From: Saccharum officinarum
Lineage: Eukaryota > Streptophyta > Magnoliopsida > Poales > Poaceae
Assembly: GCA_020631735.1 (NCBI GenBank)
Contig: CM036168.1
Location: 96,142,932 to 96,206,931 of the forward strand
Reading direction: 5' to 3'
DNA: 64,000 nt
How positions within the stretch are numbered: position 1 is the stretch's first letter; every line of letters begins with the position of its first letter. A model generated the notes under the pieces. The model saw only the letters and a program-made list of their open reading frames with translations, was not told where the DNA came from and searched no databases. Positions 44,776 through 61,488 of the stretch are shown piece by piece. A program made the position numbers and the translations under genes.

Positions 44776-45804
44776 TTACTTACCCTCTCCATCCCTTGCC
44801 TCATTGATGGCATCTGCTGCGGCATTGCCCACGGCTATCAACCTCTCCTTCTCTTCCGCAACCGTGGCCGGCTTATCTGATTTTTGCGCCCCGGTCAACC
44901 TGGCAAGCAACACGAAGGACATCCCACCAAGCACGTTGTTCATGCAGCGGAGAGCAACAACAGACACCTTGAACACCGGCGCCGGTGCGACCTTGCCGAG
45001 CAGGTACTCGACCCCATTCAGCGTCTGGTACCGCAAGTTGCTGCTGACACCCATGTGGAGCGCCCAGGTGGCGGCGTTGAGCAGTGTGGGCGGCGCCTTG
45101 TTGGGCGTCTCAAACGCCGGGTCCATGCGCTTCCGCATCGCGATAAGCCCGTTGGAGATAGCAGTTCCGGCGAGCCCGGCCGCGAACCCGACCACCGCGA
45201 AGGTGGCACCCTTGGACATGATCGTGGCGACGCGGGAGCCGAGCGAGTACGCGCCGGGCTCGAACATATGGCTGGGGAGCGCTTTGGCGGCGGACGAGGC
45301 GGCGGCGGCGACGCCGGCGGTGGGGGCGAGGAGGTACATGAGGACGAAGTTGAGGATGGATCCGACGACGAGGGTGGAGAAGACGAAGTCGAGCTCGTTG
45401 AGGCCGAAGTTGGGGCGGGAGGCCATGTCGCCCAGCACGCAGGCGGTGACGCCGACGAGCTCCTCCATGAGCACCTTGAAAGGGAACTGCGGGTCCGCGG
45501 CGACGCGGGCGGCCCACCCGGCGAGGAAGATCCCCAGGATGCCCCCGCGGCGGCCGTCGCCGCTGCCGCCGGAGTCCGCGGCGTCGCCAGATCCGCCGGC
45601 GCCGCCGTACGATCGCGGCGGGGGCAGCCTACCCCCCGGCCCGGACGGGCAGGGGGACCGGAGGCGGAGCAGGGACGAGGAGTTGGCGGAGAGCGGTGAG
45701 AAGGTGAGATTCGCGGTGGGCGCGGCGCGGTGGGGCGCGATCCGCGGGGAGGAGTCGAGGTGGGCCGGGAAGAATTTGGCGGCGGCGAACGCCGTGGAGG
45801 CCAT
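44776..45804 (-). CDS. RER4: RETICULATA-RELATED (DUF3411) chloroplast protein, RER4-like
   Basis: A 342-residue frame from the ATG at 45804 (MASTAFAAAKFFPAHL). The first ~65 residues are Ser/Ala/Pro-rich with few acids, a typical plastid transit peptide, followed by a Gly-rich linker. The DUF3411 region runs from ~residue 85 (GILGIFLAGWAARVAADPQF, KVLMEELVGVTACVLGDMAS, RPNFGLNELDFVFSTLVVGS) to ~300 with several hydrophobic helices. Members are plastid envelope proteins affecting leaf mesophyll development and amino-acid or retrograde signalling; function is by family. The frame is open upstream to 46056, but the transit peptide argues for the inner start. The stop lies inside GGTAAGTAAGT, a strong donor-like sequence, so a spliced form with a different C-terminus is possible. 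Confidence 0.87.
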   Translation of the reverse strand: MASTAFAAAKFFPAHLDSSPRIAPHRAAPTANLTFSPLSANSSSLLRLRSPCPSGPGGRLPPPRSYGGAGGSGDAADSGGSGDGRRGGILGIFLAGWAARVAADPQFPFKVLMEELVGVTACVLGDMASRPNFGLNELDFVFSTLVVGSILNFVLMYLLAPTAGVAAAASSAAKALPSHMFEPGAYSLGSRVATIMSKGATFAVVGFAAGLAGTAISNGLIAMRKRMDPAFETPNKAPPTLLNAATWALHMGVSSNLRYQTLNGVEYLLGKVAPAPVFKVSVVALRCMNNVLGGMSFVLLARLTGAQKSDKPATVAEEKERLIAVGNAAADAINEARDGEGK

Positions 45805-46650
45805 GGCGATCCGGACGCGAGGGGATCGCGCGCGTCCTTGTGCCCCGCGTGCGAGACGGCGGCGGCGGTGCGGTGCGGGAGGTGAGTAGCGAGACGGCCT
45901 CGGATGGGGAAGGGTTTTGGCCTTTTTGGGGTTGGTCAGTTGTTGTGAAGTAGTGCAGGGCTGTTTGGTGTGGGGGTTGGTGGTGGGCACTCTGCAAATC
46001 AAGTGCGCTCTGCCTCTGCTTCGTGCGGGCGACCACCTGTCCGTGAGTCCGTCCACCTACGACGACGAGATGGCTGCTTGCTGAAATCTGGCGTTTGGGT
46101 GCTGAACAGTGCGCGAGGTTGTAGCATCTCGTGTTGCTGATTTCGCTGTTCCTTTCGAAACGGCTGGGTTTCAATTTGTCAGGAGGTACGGTTTCGACAA
46201 ACAAAAAATGAGGAGATGGTCTTTTCCGGTTTTGGCTTCAAGGACAGTCGCATGATTAGTCATGATTGAGGAGGGTGTGTTTCTTGTTAGATGTGGTGAG
46301 AGAAAGCATGGTACCAGACTACCAGGTAAGACTAATTGAGAAACAGAAGACGTCATGAAATGAATTTTTTTATACTATTAGTATTTACTGCTGTCAATCC
46401 TCTGCTCTTTTAACACGGACAGCAAAGAGAGACAGAGAAATGAAACGGTGAGCTCCGTACACAGAATCATAGGAGCAGCGTCTACGGCTGCCTGTTCTCC
46501 AACTAATAACAACTTTTGCAACTCAAAGCAAACTGCAAATGAGCAAATGACGTTGTGTTATGAATTCCTAACGAGTGTACAATATGTCCCACGAAGCCCT
46601 TGCTTGGGTCTTACAACAGTAGTTCTATTGGAGAAATTCCCTTGTGCAAT
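45805..46650. other. Shared intergenic region upstream of RER4-like and downstream of HINT
   Basis: Expected to contain the RER4-like promoter and leader (45805-46200). No other gene was recognised. Confidence 0.45.
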
Positions 46651-46656
46651 ACCAGC

Positions 46657-50492
<3,836 letters not shown>

Positions 50493-51475
50493 CCCCACTG
50501 ATTTCTCTCGCACCCTCGCTGCTCCTCCTCTTCCGAAGGTGAAGTTGGAGTACTTGACCAGTTGCTCCCCACGCAGTCCCACCCACACTAAGCTAGATTT
50601 ACGCCTTCTTAGAATCAAAACGTACTACACATCTGACGCGAGTTTAGCGAAGCCTATCACGGTTACAAATTGGCAAGGTGCCAGGAAAGCGCACTGTTCT
50701 ACACTTCTATGTGATACAAATCATCCGATTTGCCCATCAGAAGGTAGTACTCCTATGAGCATGATTAATTTATTTAATCACTAAACTAAATCCACATCTG
50801 AAATCAAGGCCCTGGTAATGCGAGGTTCAGAATCTGCACTTGATTTTGGTTTTTTTTCTCAACCTGTGCTTGAAACAATTGACACTTCATGCTGGTAAAA
50901 CAGACACATCAACACCATTTTTCAGAAGGAAACACATCAGCATCTTATCGGGCTGCACGTGACGTTGCACCAGGAGATAATTGAACAGCAGTTACAGCTC
51001 GAATCAGCACCAGACCGGGGCTCCATAATATGATGCAGTGGTAACCCTGACTAACTGCAATCAACTTCACAAGTAAACAAAAAAAATCCTAACCGATTAT
51101 TATGTTAAATCAACGTAGGTATGTGGCAAGGATGACCCAATGGCGTACACATCAAGTGATTCCTCATACCAACATTTCAGAAAAAGCAAAGCATTTCGAG
51201 AAATAAAAGAATTCATTATTAAGCGATTCTCCCAGAAGATGCATTGTCACTGTCACCCGATACAAGGTGACGGAAAGAATAACGAACACAAGGGTAAGTA
51301 ATTTAACTCCGGTTACCAAAGTAAGGGTTTCCATACTGCTCATAGTTATATGTATCCATCTGGCACAATGCAAGCTTCGCAAGCACAGAATATCACACAT
51401 GCAAGAGCAGGGTTAAGTCACACCATGTAAACAAGCTACGACCGACCACCTACATGTGTCCTGATTTACATACTA
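50493..51475. other. Upstream region of HINT and downstream flank of the bZIP gene
   Basis: 50493-50640 is probably HINT leader/promoter. The rest shows no gene. Confidence 0.4.
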
Positions 51476-51566
51476 CTCCCTCCGTCCCTATATGTACGTC
51501 GTCCGGGAAGCGTGTTTGTGAGAGAAACACGGTTTTCTAGAGACAAACATTTAGGGACAGAGGGAG
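51476..51566. mobile_element. Stowaway MITE
   Basis: A 91-bp element, CTCCCTCCGTCCCTATATGT at left and TTTAGGGACAGAGGGAG at right, with TA on both sides. Confidence 0.8.
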
Positions 51567-51759
51567 TAGGCTAGTAGCAAGGCCTCGGACAGCACATGCT
51601 AGGCTCCTGCTAGTCTAGAGAGAGAGGGAGGGAGAGAGCAAACCATCGAGCTAGGATAAGCAAAAACTCCCAAGCTAGCAAATGTTTCTAAACCGAAGAG
51701 GCAAAAACTTACAAGCCACAGGACTTAGAAACTACAAAACAAAGATATTCTGGATACAA

Positions 51760-54700
51760 TCAGAAAGTCGCTGAGCCTGTTCTCCTCAGTTGGTACTTGG
51801 GTTCTGGAAGAGGCGCAGAGAAAAGTATCTTTTCCAACTCCTGAAGATGACACAAAACAGGGTAAGTGAGTCAATGGTACGCATGGAGAATTGGAGATAG
51901 GATAAAATCCATCATTAACTCCATCAGAGTACACGAATACAAGAACCTACCATGGGAACTGTATTGAATTAAATAAAAGAACCAAGAAATCAGACCAAAA
52001 GATCGTTTGCAACTATCTAAGCATTTGCATCAGTAGTAGAGCGCCAGTGTCTTGGTATGATTTATTTTTGTTATATTTTTTGGCACATGAGAAATTGATT
52101 GTCAGAATACGATGTCAGGAAATTCCTTCAACCTGCTCATTCTCTGATAATATTACAACAATATGAAAGACAAATTACTTAGTAACATGATAGCCATCTA
52201 TACCATAACTCCATAAGCACCAAATAAAAGATCAAAAAATTGCAACCAACTAAACAAGATCACAGGCTAGAAATTAAGTTTGAGATTGAGGCTACAAACA
52301 TACTAACTGAACAATGAACAGGTGGATGTATAAACTATTGAGTTACCAATATCACATGGTCATCAGGATGTAGCAACAAAGACCAAGATATCAAGTCCAA
52401 ACTTGAATAGGTAGTTACATATCACCCATCAACAATAGCATATAAAGAAAAGAACATTAGCTATAATGGTACTAACACATCTGTGTAAATGACTGAACTC
52501 TGAACCCATAATATAAAGCAGAACTCAAACCTGCGAATTTTTCCCAAACTATTTAACATATGAAACATCTCCAATTACACTACTAGAATTTAAATTTACA
52601 AAAAAAAAATTGAGTTATCTAGAAAAACTTGAAAAGATAGTTTCCACACAAATGATAATAACCGCCAAGAGCTCTCTCTTAAAAATATAACATCATATGT
52701 CTGTAGAGCTGTAGTTCTCTTCTACTCTAAGGGTTTGATAGGTTGTTTGCATAAGCCTTAGCCTGCATTAGACCTTATGCAGCATAACCTAAACGTATGC
52801 AGTGTCTTGGCGTTTGGCTGTTCAGCACAGGCAAGCTGCATTTGATAAAATTGTTTTTGATTGTTTACTTCTTGTTGCATGTAGTCACCTCAATGTTCGA
52901 GTTGAGGTCTCATGTTTCTACTAGAAGTATGAGGGATGAGAATATTTCATTTTTATGGGTTGTGCAAACCTGCATTGCCTAATATGACCAAATCTGGTGT
53001 ACTAGCTAATGCAGTATACTGAGCCTATACAGGCAACCAATCAGATCCTAAGAATTTATAACTAGATATAGCGGGCTTGGAATGTACCCTCTGATGCAAG
53101 ACAGTAGATCAGAATGTTGTTCTATCCAGCAAGAACATAAAATGGATCTCTTAGAATTCAAATGAACATGTTTATCTATTTTTTTGGCACGTCATTCACC
53201 GTAGCATAACATAACCTTATATGATTACTTTGAATGTGTATAATACCATTTGGTGGCCTTTTGAGGATAACTAGCATAAATGAAAGGTAAGCAGCTACCA
53301 GTGTTTCCAAATCATAAATCGAGTCTAGTCACCTGGGAAACAACTAGCCAACTAGTTGTGAGTCACGGTTAGTTTAGGGATATCAACCTAGTTGAATAGT
53401 TGGCCCAGGGCAACCTATTGCCTAGTTGATTGGCTATCCCAGTATCATTGACTGCAAATCTAGTAGAGACTAGATGGAGAAGTTTAGCACACAGATCAGG
53501 GTGCAGACTGCAGAGAGGACCGAGGAGACAACCGGCAATCAGAGAGCAGAGGTTGGGGCATACGGTGTGACACAGTGGCATGGACCTCTGCTGGAAGGAG
53601 ACAGAGGTGCGCCGCGGGATGGAAGCGGAGGTGGTTGCAGCGTGGCAAGCTGTAGACGGAGGTTGCGGGAGGGAGAAATTTCCCTTTCCCACTTGTGCTC
53701 CATTAAAGGCAGTGGGTGAAGATCGGCTACTTCAAAAACAAAGCTGTGGCTGTGTGTTATTATATAGTTGGTGACAAGCCAAGGTAGTGTGGTCTGGGCC
53801 TCAGATACTACTGGGCTGAAGCCAAAGTTGCCAGTGAGACATAGCTGACTAGTCAACGATTAGTAAATTAGCCAATGTAATCGAATCGATGCACCTAAAT
53901 GGTGTCCAGGGAAAAATTTGTCGATTAACATTGATTAATCATGATTAACTGAAGGATTTCAAAACACTCGCAGCTAAAGTTGCAAAAAAGAATTAGAATT
54001 TCCCTTTGGTATTTGCATCAACTCCAATAAATATTAGAAGGGATAAACAGCACGGATCAACCAACACATGCGGCACATCCGATCTTAGTTTGTATACCTA
54101 CCCGAGCATGGTTTATCTCCAGCAATGGAAGCAAAATGGATAGAACAAATGAAAATTTAAAAATTTAAGGAATTTATGGATGTTTAGATAAATGCAAGTC
54201 TTGAAAGTAGCTTCACAATGTGAACAGAAATAGGCAGGTGTCAATAAGAGTAAAATGGCACCTATTCCGAAGCAGAAAGTGATGGTAAAGGGAAAAGACT
54301 AATTGGTAACTGCACATCTGATGGTATTGTATTAAAGAACCAAAGTACCTTTTGCTTCTTTAGCTTCTCATTCTCCTCTTCTAATCGAGATACCTTGTTT
54401 TCCAGTTCATTAGTGTAGGCCTGTTGAAATACAGTGTAAGTAATACTCAGGCTTAAGAAAAACAGCATCATCATAAAATTTTTACTAGCTCAATCAATAA
54501 GCTAAAATATAGAAAGGCAGGAAACATATATTGCAACCTGCTTCCTAGCCCTTGAACGAGCAGCTGACTCCCTATTCTTGATCATCCTCTTCTGCCTTCT
54601 CTCCATCAACTTATCTGCCACATCTCCTGGGGAACCACGCTTTCTACCAGGCGTCGGAGAATCAGAAAGTGCACCCATCATTGGTGAAGTAATGTGGCCA

Positions 54701-55392
54701 TCAGAGTATGACTCCAGAATAGCACCTGGCCCAACATTCAGAGGCTGAAGGGCTAACCGACCCGGCATGTAAGCACCTGGCAAACTATGCTGCCCGTGCT
54801 GATGGAGCTCGACAGCTGTAATCCGCTGCTGATAGTGGTCTAACCATTGTGCCCCAGCGGTCAAACCCACAGCCCCAGCGCTACCGACCTGCTCCACATT
54901 GCCTACGTCATTCAAGTCCTTCAGATATCCTTCGGTGACAACCCCAGCTTTCACCAAAAAATCCTCAAGCGTCATCTCCCCAAGCGTCGGCTGCCGCTCC
55001 CGCTCCCGCCTCCACCGACCACCCTCCCCAACATTTCTCTTTGGCGCATCTTGGATGCCCTTCCACACCTCGTCCACAGTCCTCTTGCTGAGCTCAGGCG
55101 GCATCGTGATGCTCCCCTGTCGCAAGAGGCCCGAACTCTGCTCATACTGGCTGGTAGTGCCGCCATCAGGGTCCAGGCCATCAGGAAAGACACTCTTCAG
55201 CAGCTCCTCAAGGTTCATGCTGTGTAGGGGTTCTCCCAAATGACTCTGCACCTCATCAAGGGTGAGGTTATACAGAGACCCTTGTCTTGCCAGGCTCTGC
55301 ATCTGCCCGTGTTGCGCTGCGCCGGCACCGCCACTGCCACCCACGCCTCCTCCACCTCCCCTAGCCTGTGATGCCATTGTCTGACTCCCCAT
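51760..55392 (-). CDS. Group A bZIP transcription factor, AREB3/DPBF3-like
   Basis: Three coding exons (54538-55392, 54349-54420, 51760-51840; GT/AG borders, all phase 0) give 335 residues. Conserved ABF/AREB blocks in order: SLARQGSLYNLTLDEVQSHL (C1, with the RxxS kinase site), MNLEELLKSVFPDG (C2), LLRQGSITMPPELSKRTVDE (C3), TLGEMTLEDFLVKAGVV, the basic region KRMIKNRESAARSRARKQ, the leucine zipper encoded by exon 2 (AYTNELENKVSRLEEENEKL) and the C4 end QLRRTGSATF. Such factors bind ABRE (ACGTG) promoter elements and are activated by SnRK2 phosphorylation in ABA, seed and drought signalling. A second Met six codons in is an alternative start. Intron 2 (51841-54348) contains a Harbinger MITE and a hAT element. 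Confidence 0.9.
52731..53048. mobile_element. Harbinger/Tourist-like MITE in the bZIP intron
   Basis: TAA on both sides (52728-52730, 53049-53051). The left end GGGTTTGATAGGTTGTTTGC and right end GGCAACCAATCAGATCC are inverted relatives. Confidence 0.75.
53299..53969. mobile_element. hAT-like non-autonomous element in the bZIP intron
   Basis: Left CAGTGTTTCCAAATC and right GGATTTCAAAACACTC are inverted relatives. Flanks gcagctac (53291-53298) and gcagctaa (53970-53977) match 7/8. Confidence 0.7.
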
Positions 55393-55493
55393 AAATCAAC
55401 AGATTTCAGGAACAACGCTAGCCACTCTTAGCTTTACTGACACTCAGATCAAGCGAAGACAAATCGCACATCGACGGGCAGAAAGATCACAAC

Positions 55494-55627
55494 CTGCAGA
55501 TCCAAAATACAGGGGGGAGCCATCAGGCAGCTGCCACTGAACCCAACACGGATAAAAATGGGGAAAAAATGGTCAATATTATTATGAATCATCAATCGAG
55601 GCATGGGAAGGGAAGAAGTGACCTTAC
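55494..55627 (-). other. 5'-leader intron of the bZIP gene
   Basis: On the minus strand the donor CACGTGCAG|GTAAGG (intron begins 55627) and acceptor GGATCTGCAG|GTTGTG (intron ends 55494) bracket a leader intron ~100 bases upstream of the ATG. The exon before it ends in the G-box/ABRE word CACGTG. Confidence 0.6.
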
Positions 55628-55992
55628 CTGCACGTGAGACGCGCAACCCTGGCCGGCGCCGGAGTCGGTGACGACACCGCCTCTCAGGTCTCAGCTCGCC
55701 GCGGGCGTCGACCACTGGCCTGGGCGCCTGGCGTCGGTCTGGGGCTGCTTCGAACGGAACAGGAGTGGGTCAGGCAACAAGGCGGAAGGCGCTACCTTGT
55801 GTGGCCCGACCTAGGCCGAGCGCCCCTTTTACTTCTCAAGAGGGGCGCCGCCGCCTAGCCTCTGCCATTAGGGGTGGAGGTGGAAAGGGAGGAGGCGGCC
55901 ATGTGGTGGCTGGTGGGTGGTGTGCGAGGAAACCATCGGGGGCTTGAGAGATCTCGTTTGGTGTTAAGCAGCAGTGGTAGTACGCTAACGAA

Positions 55993-56193
55993 GGGCCTGT
56001 TTGGATCACCCCGGCTGGTCACCAGCCTCCACTAAAGTTTAGTGGTCACCGAAGTTTAGTGGTTTTAGTAACTAAAGGTAGCTAAAAGTGACTAAAATAT
56101 ATATGAAACAGCTACTTCAGTATATGAAACCAAACAGAGATCACTAAACTTTAGAGGGTCACTAAACTTTAGTGAATGGAACCAAACAGGCCC
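55993..56193. mobile_element. MITE with GGGCCTGTTTGG ends
   Basis: Left gggcctgtttggatc and right gaaccaaacaggccc are inverted relatives around an interior of repeated actaaactttagtg words. Its position is just upstream of the bZIP leader. Confidence 0.65.
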
Positions 56194-58100
56194 TAAAGCC
56201 TTAATAAAATTGTTGTACATGGTAATTAAGAACTATAAGACGTGGGCCTCACTAGAAGAATAAGAAAAATGGAATGAAAATGGGGTTCACGCTTTTATCT
56301 TCTCCTAGCTTGGAAACTAAGGTCGTCATGACACGGCTAGATGCCAAGTGTAGGTGGTGTTTACCTCGGATAATTTTCCTCTCTCTTCTATTAAAATATA
56401 AAATATTATGTTTAGAGCTAGTTTATAAGTCACTATTAGAACCACACTTAACAATATTTCATTTGAATGGCAAAAAGGAGGCAACAAGAGAGACACCAGC
56501 CTTAACTGCATATCCTATGACTAAATTGTGATCTATTCTCGATGAGACTTGGCATGTTTGACGACGATCCCATAGCACCTTCCATGATGAATCTTTGAAG
56601 GAGTTCTATCAAATAGTATATTAATGAGAATTGACTTTGCGTCGATTATGTGAACTCTCTGAAATGAATGTAGGAGTTGAAAGCTAGAAAAAAAACTAGT
56701 TTCTCCTGAGTCTATTCTATGAATCACTATCAACCATGAAACCACTGCCACAGAGAAATTAGGAGCGCAAGGAGCTCTATCAATCAAGCCCCATATATGG
56801 CTACTATCTTTAACGCTCAATATGTTATGTGTTTCCCTTCGTAGCTACATTGAACTAGCCCAATTATCGCTTACATACTCCAAATTAAACCTTTTATACT
56901 TTTAATGACATGGATATGTATCACTATTTAGTACAAGGAGGTCAAAGATTATCTCCATAATCTAAAAAGATTATAGTTTCTTATATAAGGCCTAAGTTAT
57001 TATTAACTTAAAGCATAATACAACTTTCTATCGTTATTTTCTTTGTCTCAACACATCTGTGCGCGGTGCGGTTTGGTCAAAACATGGGTTAGCATTTTTT
57101 TCAACTCAATTCTTGGCCCCTGTATATATTTGGAAGTTTATAGAGAACCAAACCATGATAAAATATTGTAAAAATACGTGCCAATGAAATATAAAGATAC
57201 TGAATATGGGATCAGAAATATATTTCTACACTGCTGCTAGCAATCTCTTTTTGTGTGTACTATGGCTAATTTAAGTTTTCCTATAAGTATATGCAAATAT
57301 GGCATCTGGGGGAGTAGAGACTTCCCACTCTAGATTCCTTAACCATACTAAAACAAACCTCCGAGATGCCAACTTGTTAGTTTGATCTCTGTGCCTTTTT
57401 CGGTATGTAGACTATAATAATAGTATAAGCAACAGGTATTATAAAACGAAGAGTTTGGAAGTTCTAGGTGTTATCTTTGGACCAAGTCTTTTTTTGGCAG
57501 TGTTATCTTAAACAACAAACGGCAGTTAGTCGGTTACCCCTAAAGTATATTGTTTTGTATAATACCGTTTAAATAGCACAATAATAGAGTTGAAAGGTCT
57601 AAATATAGAGTACATATTTATACATGTAAAATTTAAATATGCTAGCAAGTTTATATATTTGTGCATGTAAAAATAAGCCCTCTAGCAAGAAAAAACTTTG
57701 GGTAAAGAAACTAAATCCTAGCCCCTTCACCTATTTACATTGTTAATTGGTTATGAGCTAATGTGGTGGCTCAAATTCTCCTATTGACTACACGGTAGTT
57801 TAAATGGTTGTTCATTTAATCATATTTAGATACTACCTTTTGGTTAGGTTATTTTCATAAATTATATGTTCATGGATCGTTTAGTGTCTAACCGACATGG
57901 GTAACCTTTGTTTATTGTTTAAAGACCATTTAAACGGCTTAAACTGCTATTTAGACAAACAATATTATATCATGGTAAATAATCGTGAGCATCTCCTCAG
58001 GTATATTGCGTTTCTTAGTAAGAGTTAGGAACACCGAACACTGCATATATTAATTAAGCTAGCTAGGCTCCGTACACCATACGTCTCAATTTGCACCTTT
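56194..58100. other. AT-rich intergenic DNA
   Basis: No gene, TIR pair or long repeat was recognised. Confidence 0.4.
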
Positions 58101-58500
58101 TTGCAATGATAGAAAACTAGAGGGCAAATTGAGCTCAGCTGGTTAGGTTGGGTGTGGTAGAGGATATCCACCGGTTCAAATACTTAATGTGGGTAAATAT
58201 ATTTTTCTAAATTTATTGTAGGACTTAACTACAATATTCTTTTGCACTCATAGAAAAATAGAGAACAAACTGGGCTCAGCTGATTAGGCTGGTTGTGGCA
58301 GAGTATATATCCACCGGTTCAAATACTTATCTTGATGTGGGTACTTATATTTTTTAAAATTTATTGGAGGACTTAACGACAATATTCTTTTAGTAACTGG
58401 TTTTTTTAGGGGTAGGATGTGTTTGTGTGCGTTCATAAAGATGAGTGTGTGCTAATGTATGTGAGTGTTTGCTAATGTATTTCAAAAACAATACAAAGAG
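58101..58500 (+). repeat. SINE with tandemly duplicated tRNA-like head
   Basis: Two ~141-base units (58101-58241, 58242-~58392) each have an A-box-like gctcagctg(g/a)ttaggctgg and a B-box-like ccggttcaaat. The second runs into a tail (ggggtaggatgtgtttgtgt, then gcgttcata) that also ends the SINE-like tracts near 63.0 and 63.7 kb in inverse orientation. Confidence 0.6.
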
Positions 58501-59216
58501 TATTTGCTAATGTTGTATTTCATGCAAAATCAGTTAGACCCCATTTGGATCCTTGGAATTGAATTTATTTTGATAATAATAATTTAGATATATATTAATT
58601 AAGCAGGGTTGTATATGGATTATATTTATATATTATTATTGGCTATATGAGAGAGATACTTATGTGTTGCATTTCTACCGTAGGAGAGTGAGTTGAAGAG
58701 CATGTTATAAGTTGCAAAGTAGAAACATATAATGGTGACATATAGAATCAATTTTCATCCCTCACTCTATTAATTTAAAATAGACTTATATGTGAACTTG
58801 GAAAGTGGTGGAATGTAAAATTTTTAAATTAAATAGTCTAATTTATTAAGTAGATTTTAATTTCTCCAAACGAAAGGTCCAACCCCTTAATAGTTTTGAT
58901 TGGGACTTGAACAGCGGTTATGGATTTTTGTTGGATATTCGATCTAAGCTGCTGACCGATTGTTTTTTTTCCTCTGAATCTCTGACCGATTGGTGTTGGT
59001 GGAACTTTCTCGTGGGACATGATGGAGACTTGGCAAGCCGGCAAGCGAGCTGTGACTGTGAGCATTATAAATTATGCGTCATGTGTACCGCTGGCAATAA
59101 TACATTAATTAATAATGTATAGAGTGACAGCGATATGGTGATATACAATGCAATACAATATTCTTCGTCACGAAAGAAAAGCAAGCTCAAACGCGCACTA
59201 CAATAAGGGCCAGATT

Positions 59217-59438
59217 GGTTTCAATGTGTCAAAGTTTAACTCCCATCACATCGATGTTCCCTCAAATGCATGGAGTACTAAATGTAAACTAATTACATGT
59301 ATATCGGCACAGATTAGGAGTAATTTACGAGACGAATCTATTAAGCCTAATTAGTTCAAGATTTGAATTTTTTTTGTCAAATAAGACGAAAGTGCTACAG
59401 TGTTTGTTAAACTTTAACTCCTCAGACCAAACACCCCC
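59217..59438. mobile_element. Harbinger-like MITE
   Basis: Left gggccagattggttt and right agaccaaacaccccc are inverted relatives, with TAA at left and TAG at right. The internal word agtgctacagtgtttgttaa is typical of a common grass MITE. Confidence 0.6.
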
Positions 59439-61270
59439 TAGAGCGTAGAGTGGCTTGGTGGCAGAATGACGGTGACCATCTAAACAAAAACCCCTTTAAT
59501 CCCCAAGGCGCCAAGTGCTTACTGCTGCTGCTGCCTAGTCCTGCAGTCCTGCTTGACTTCACTGGCCGTTCATTTGTTGGTGCGTGGTGCCTAAAGTTGC
59601 TTCCTCAAAGAGACATCTCGTAGTCGTAGGGCATGCATATGCTTACTAGCTAGTACAGGAGAAGGTTAACCAAATACTAAGGGCTAAAGGCTGAAGGCCG
59701 GCCTGTTCCTTATGATCGATCAAAATATAAATAATGTTAAGCCATCGCGCTTAACAATTCGGCCGGCACGTACTGCTTTATTTGTCTAGACAAACCAGCC
59801 CAATAGGAATGGCTGGCTAGAGCACCAAGCAAGGCGGTGATGATGTATCAAGTACTAGTATTACGACCATTTGGATTAGAGAAAGGGCAAGCAAAGCATG
59901 CGTCCCTGCCTCTTCACGTGAGGCTTTGAGGCATCATCATCGCGTCCCATGCCTCCTGGGATGGTCGTTAACTTTAAGGAAATCGATGATACGAGGCTAG
60001 GCTCTGCTCGCTTGTCTTTTTAGTCGTACTTTTTTCAGCAAAAGAACATTATTTTTCTCTCACAATAAATCAGCCGACCATACTTTTCAGCTCGTCTCAT
60101 CCTGAGCCCTGTTCCACAAAAGTAGTACCTCCTGTCGCTTGTGGCCATGGCCGGTGGGTCAGCAGTCGGCCAATGGATGCGTCGATGGCCGTGGCGCGCA
60201 CCTGACTACAGTAGCTGGCTGGTTCCATGCATCGTCCTAGAACCAAAAGTTCCTCGGCCATTCGAGCACTGCACGCTGCACAGGCGGTAGAATGATTGCT
60301 CCGGTGTCACTCAGGCTGCACCTCATTCCACCGTTGCCCGTTGGACTTGAGACCCTGAGACCCTCTGAGTCGATCGCGCGTCTTGGACGTGAGCGGCCGA
60401 GCTGACAAGTGACAACCCCACAGCGACCGCGCAGTTGCCACTTGCCAGGGGCGGAGGCGCGTATGGATGCGCGCGCGTCCACGATCCCCACCACGGCCGG
60501 AGCCGGACACAGAGGCATCCGGTTTCCGCACTCGGCTCTCGCCAAGTGTCAGCCCTGGACCGATCGACCGGCCGGGCGCTATAGGAGGTCTCAGCTCAGG
60601 CCGTCACACAAAGTCCAAGTGGAGGCTTTGTCCGCGCGAGGACGTAACAGCGGACACCATAAATACTTTTTAACAAATGCACCTAAATAAATCTATAACT
60701 AAGTTATACATGATCCGATGAGTATGAAATCTTTATCACAGTTCAAGCATACAATAATTAGTCCACCATAAAAATTTCACCCCAATTAGACCATAGAAAC
60801 TGTAGCTATAAATTAATTATAGAAAAAAACATAGATCTAAAACTACAACAAAAAAAAGTATACTAAAGCATACTATATTATATTTTCACTGTGTAGATCT
60901 ACTCATGTAGAGTCCAACAAATTTGGATTTTCCATTTTATGACTTTTCTGTAATTTACTATGATTTTTTAAAGATTCAGCCGAAATAAATAAAAAAATAA
61001 AAAGAGAAATCCGCCTTTGAAAACTGCTTATAACCGGTCAGGGAGGTAAAACGAATGATTTTAAAAGTTCAGGGAGGTGGTTTATCCGGTTTCAGAGTTC
61101 AGGGAGGAAAAATAGACTTTTGCAAAAGTTGAGGAGGTAATGTAGACTTTTTTCATCAGGAATGCAAGAGGGCAGTGTCAGATCCTTGTTCAAAGCATGC
61201 ACAAAATTGGGAGAGCCCATTTCACATGCGCCTCCACGTCCAGGCTCGAGAGAGTATTTCCTTGTTGCGG
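59439..61270. other. Intergenic tract with a third hAT-like MITE and a short repeat
   Basis: 60000-60110 is an inverse copy of the MITEs at 19814 and 20558 (ctctcacaataaatcagccg). 60.1-60.66 kb is GC-rich with no recognised protein. 61030-61140 has four spaced tcagggaggt-like words, ~32-36 bases apart. Confidence 0.45.
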
Positions 61271-61488
61271 CTGCATCCGTCAACAATCAACGCTCGACGA
61301 AGATTTAGTAACGACCAATTTTTTTTTTCCTTTCGGAGCAAGCCCTACGCACCTGTGATTCACACGTAAATGCATCCAATTCCAGAGATCGCAAAAAGAG
61401 CGACCAAAAAGAGGTGAATGTGCGGTTCTTCTATGACTGTTCAGGATGGGCACATCTCATCCAAAAACCGAGAACCACCGAACACCGA

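Noticed and set aside
44708..45889. 393-codon plus-strand frame
   Set aside because: Mirror of the RER4-like gene on the minus strand; caused by GC-rich codon use.
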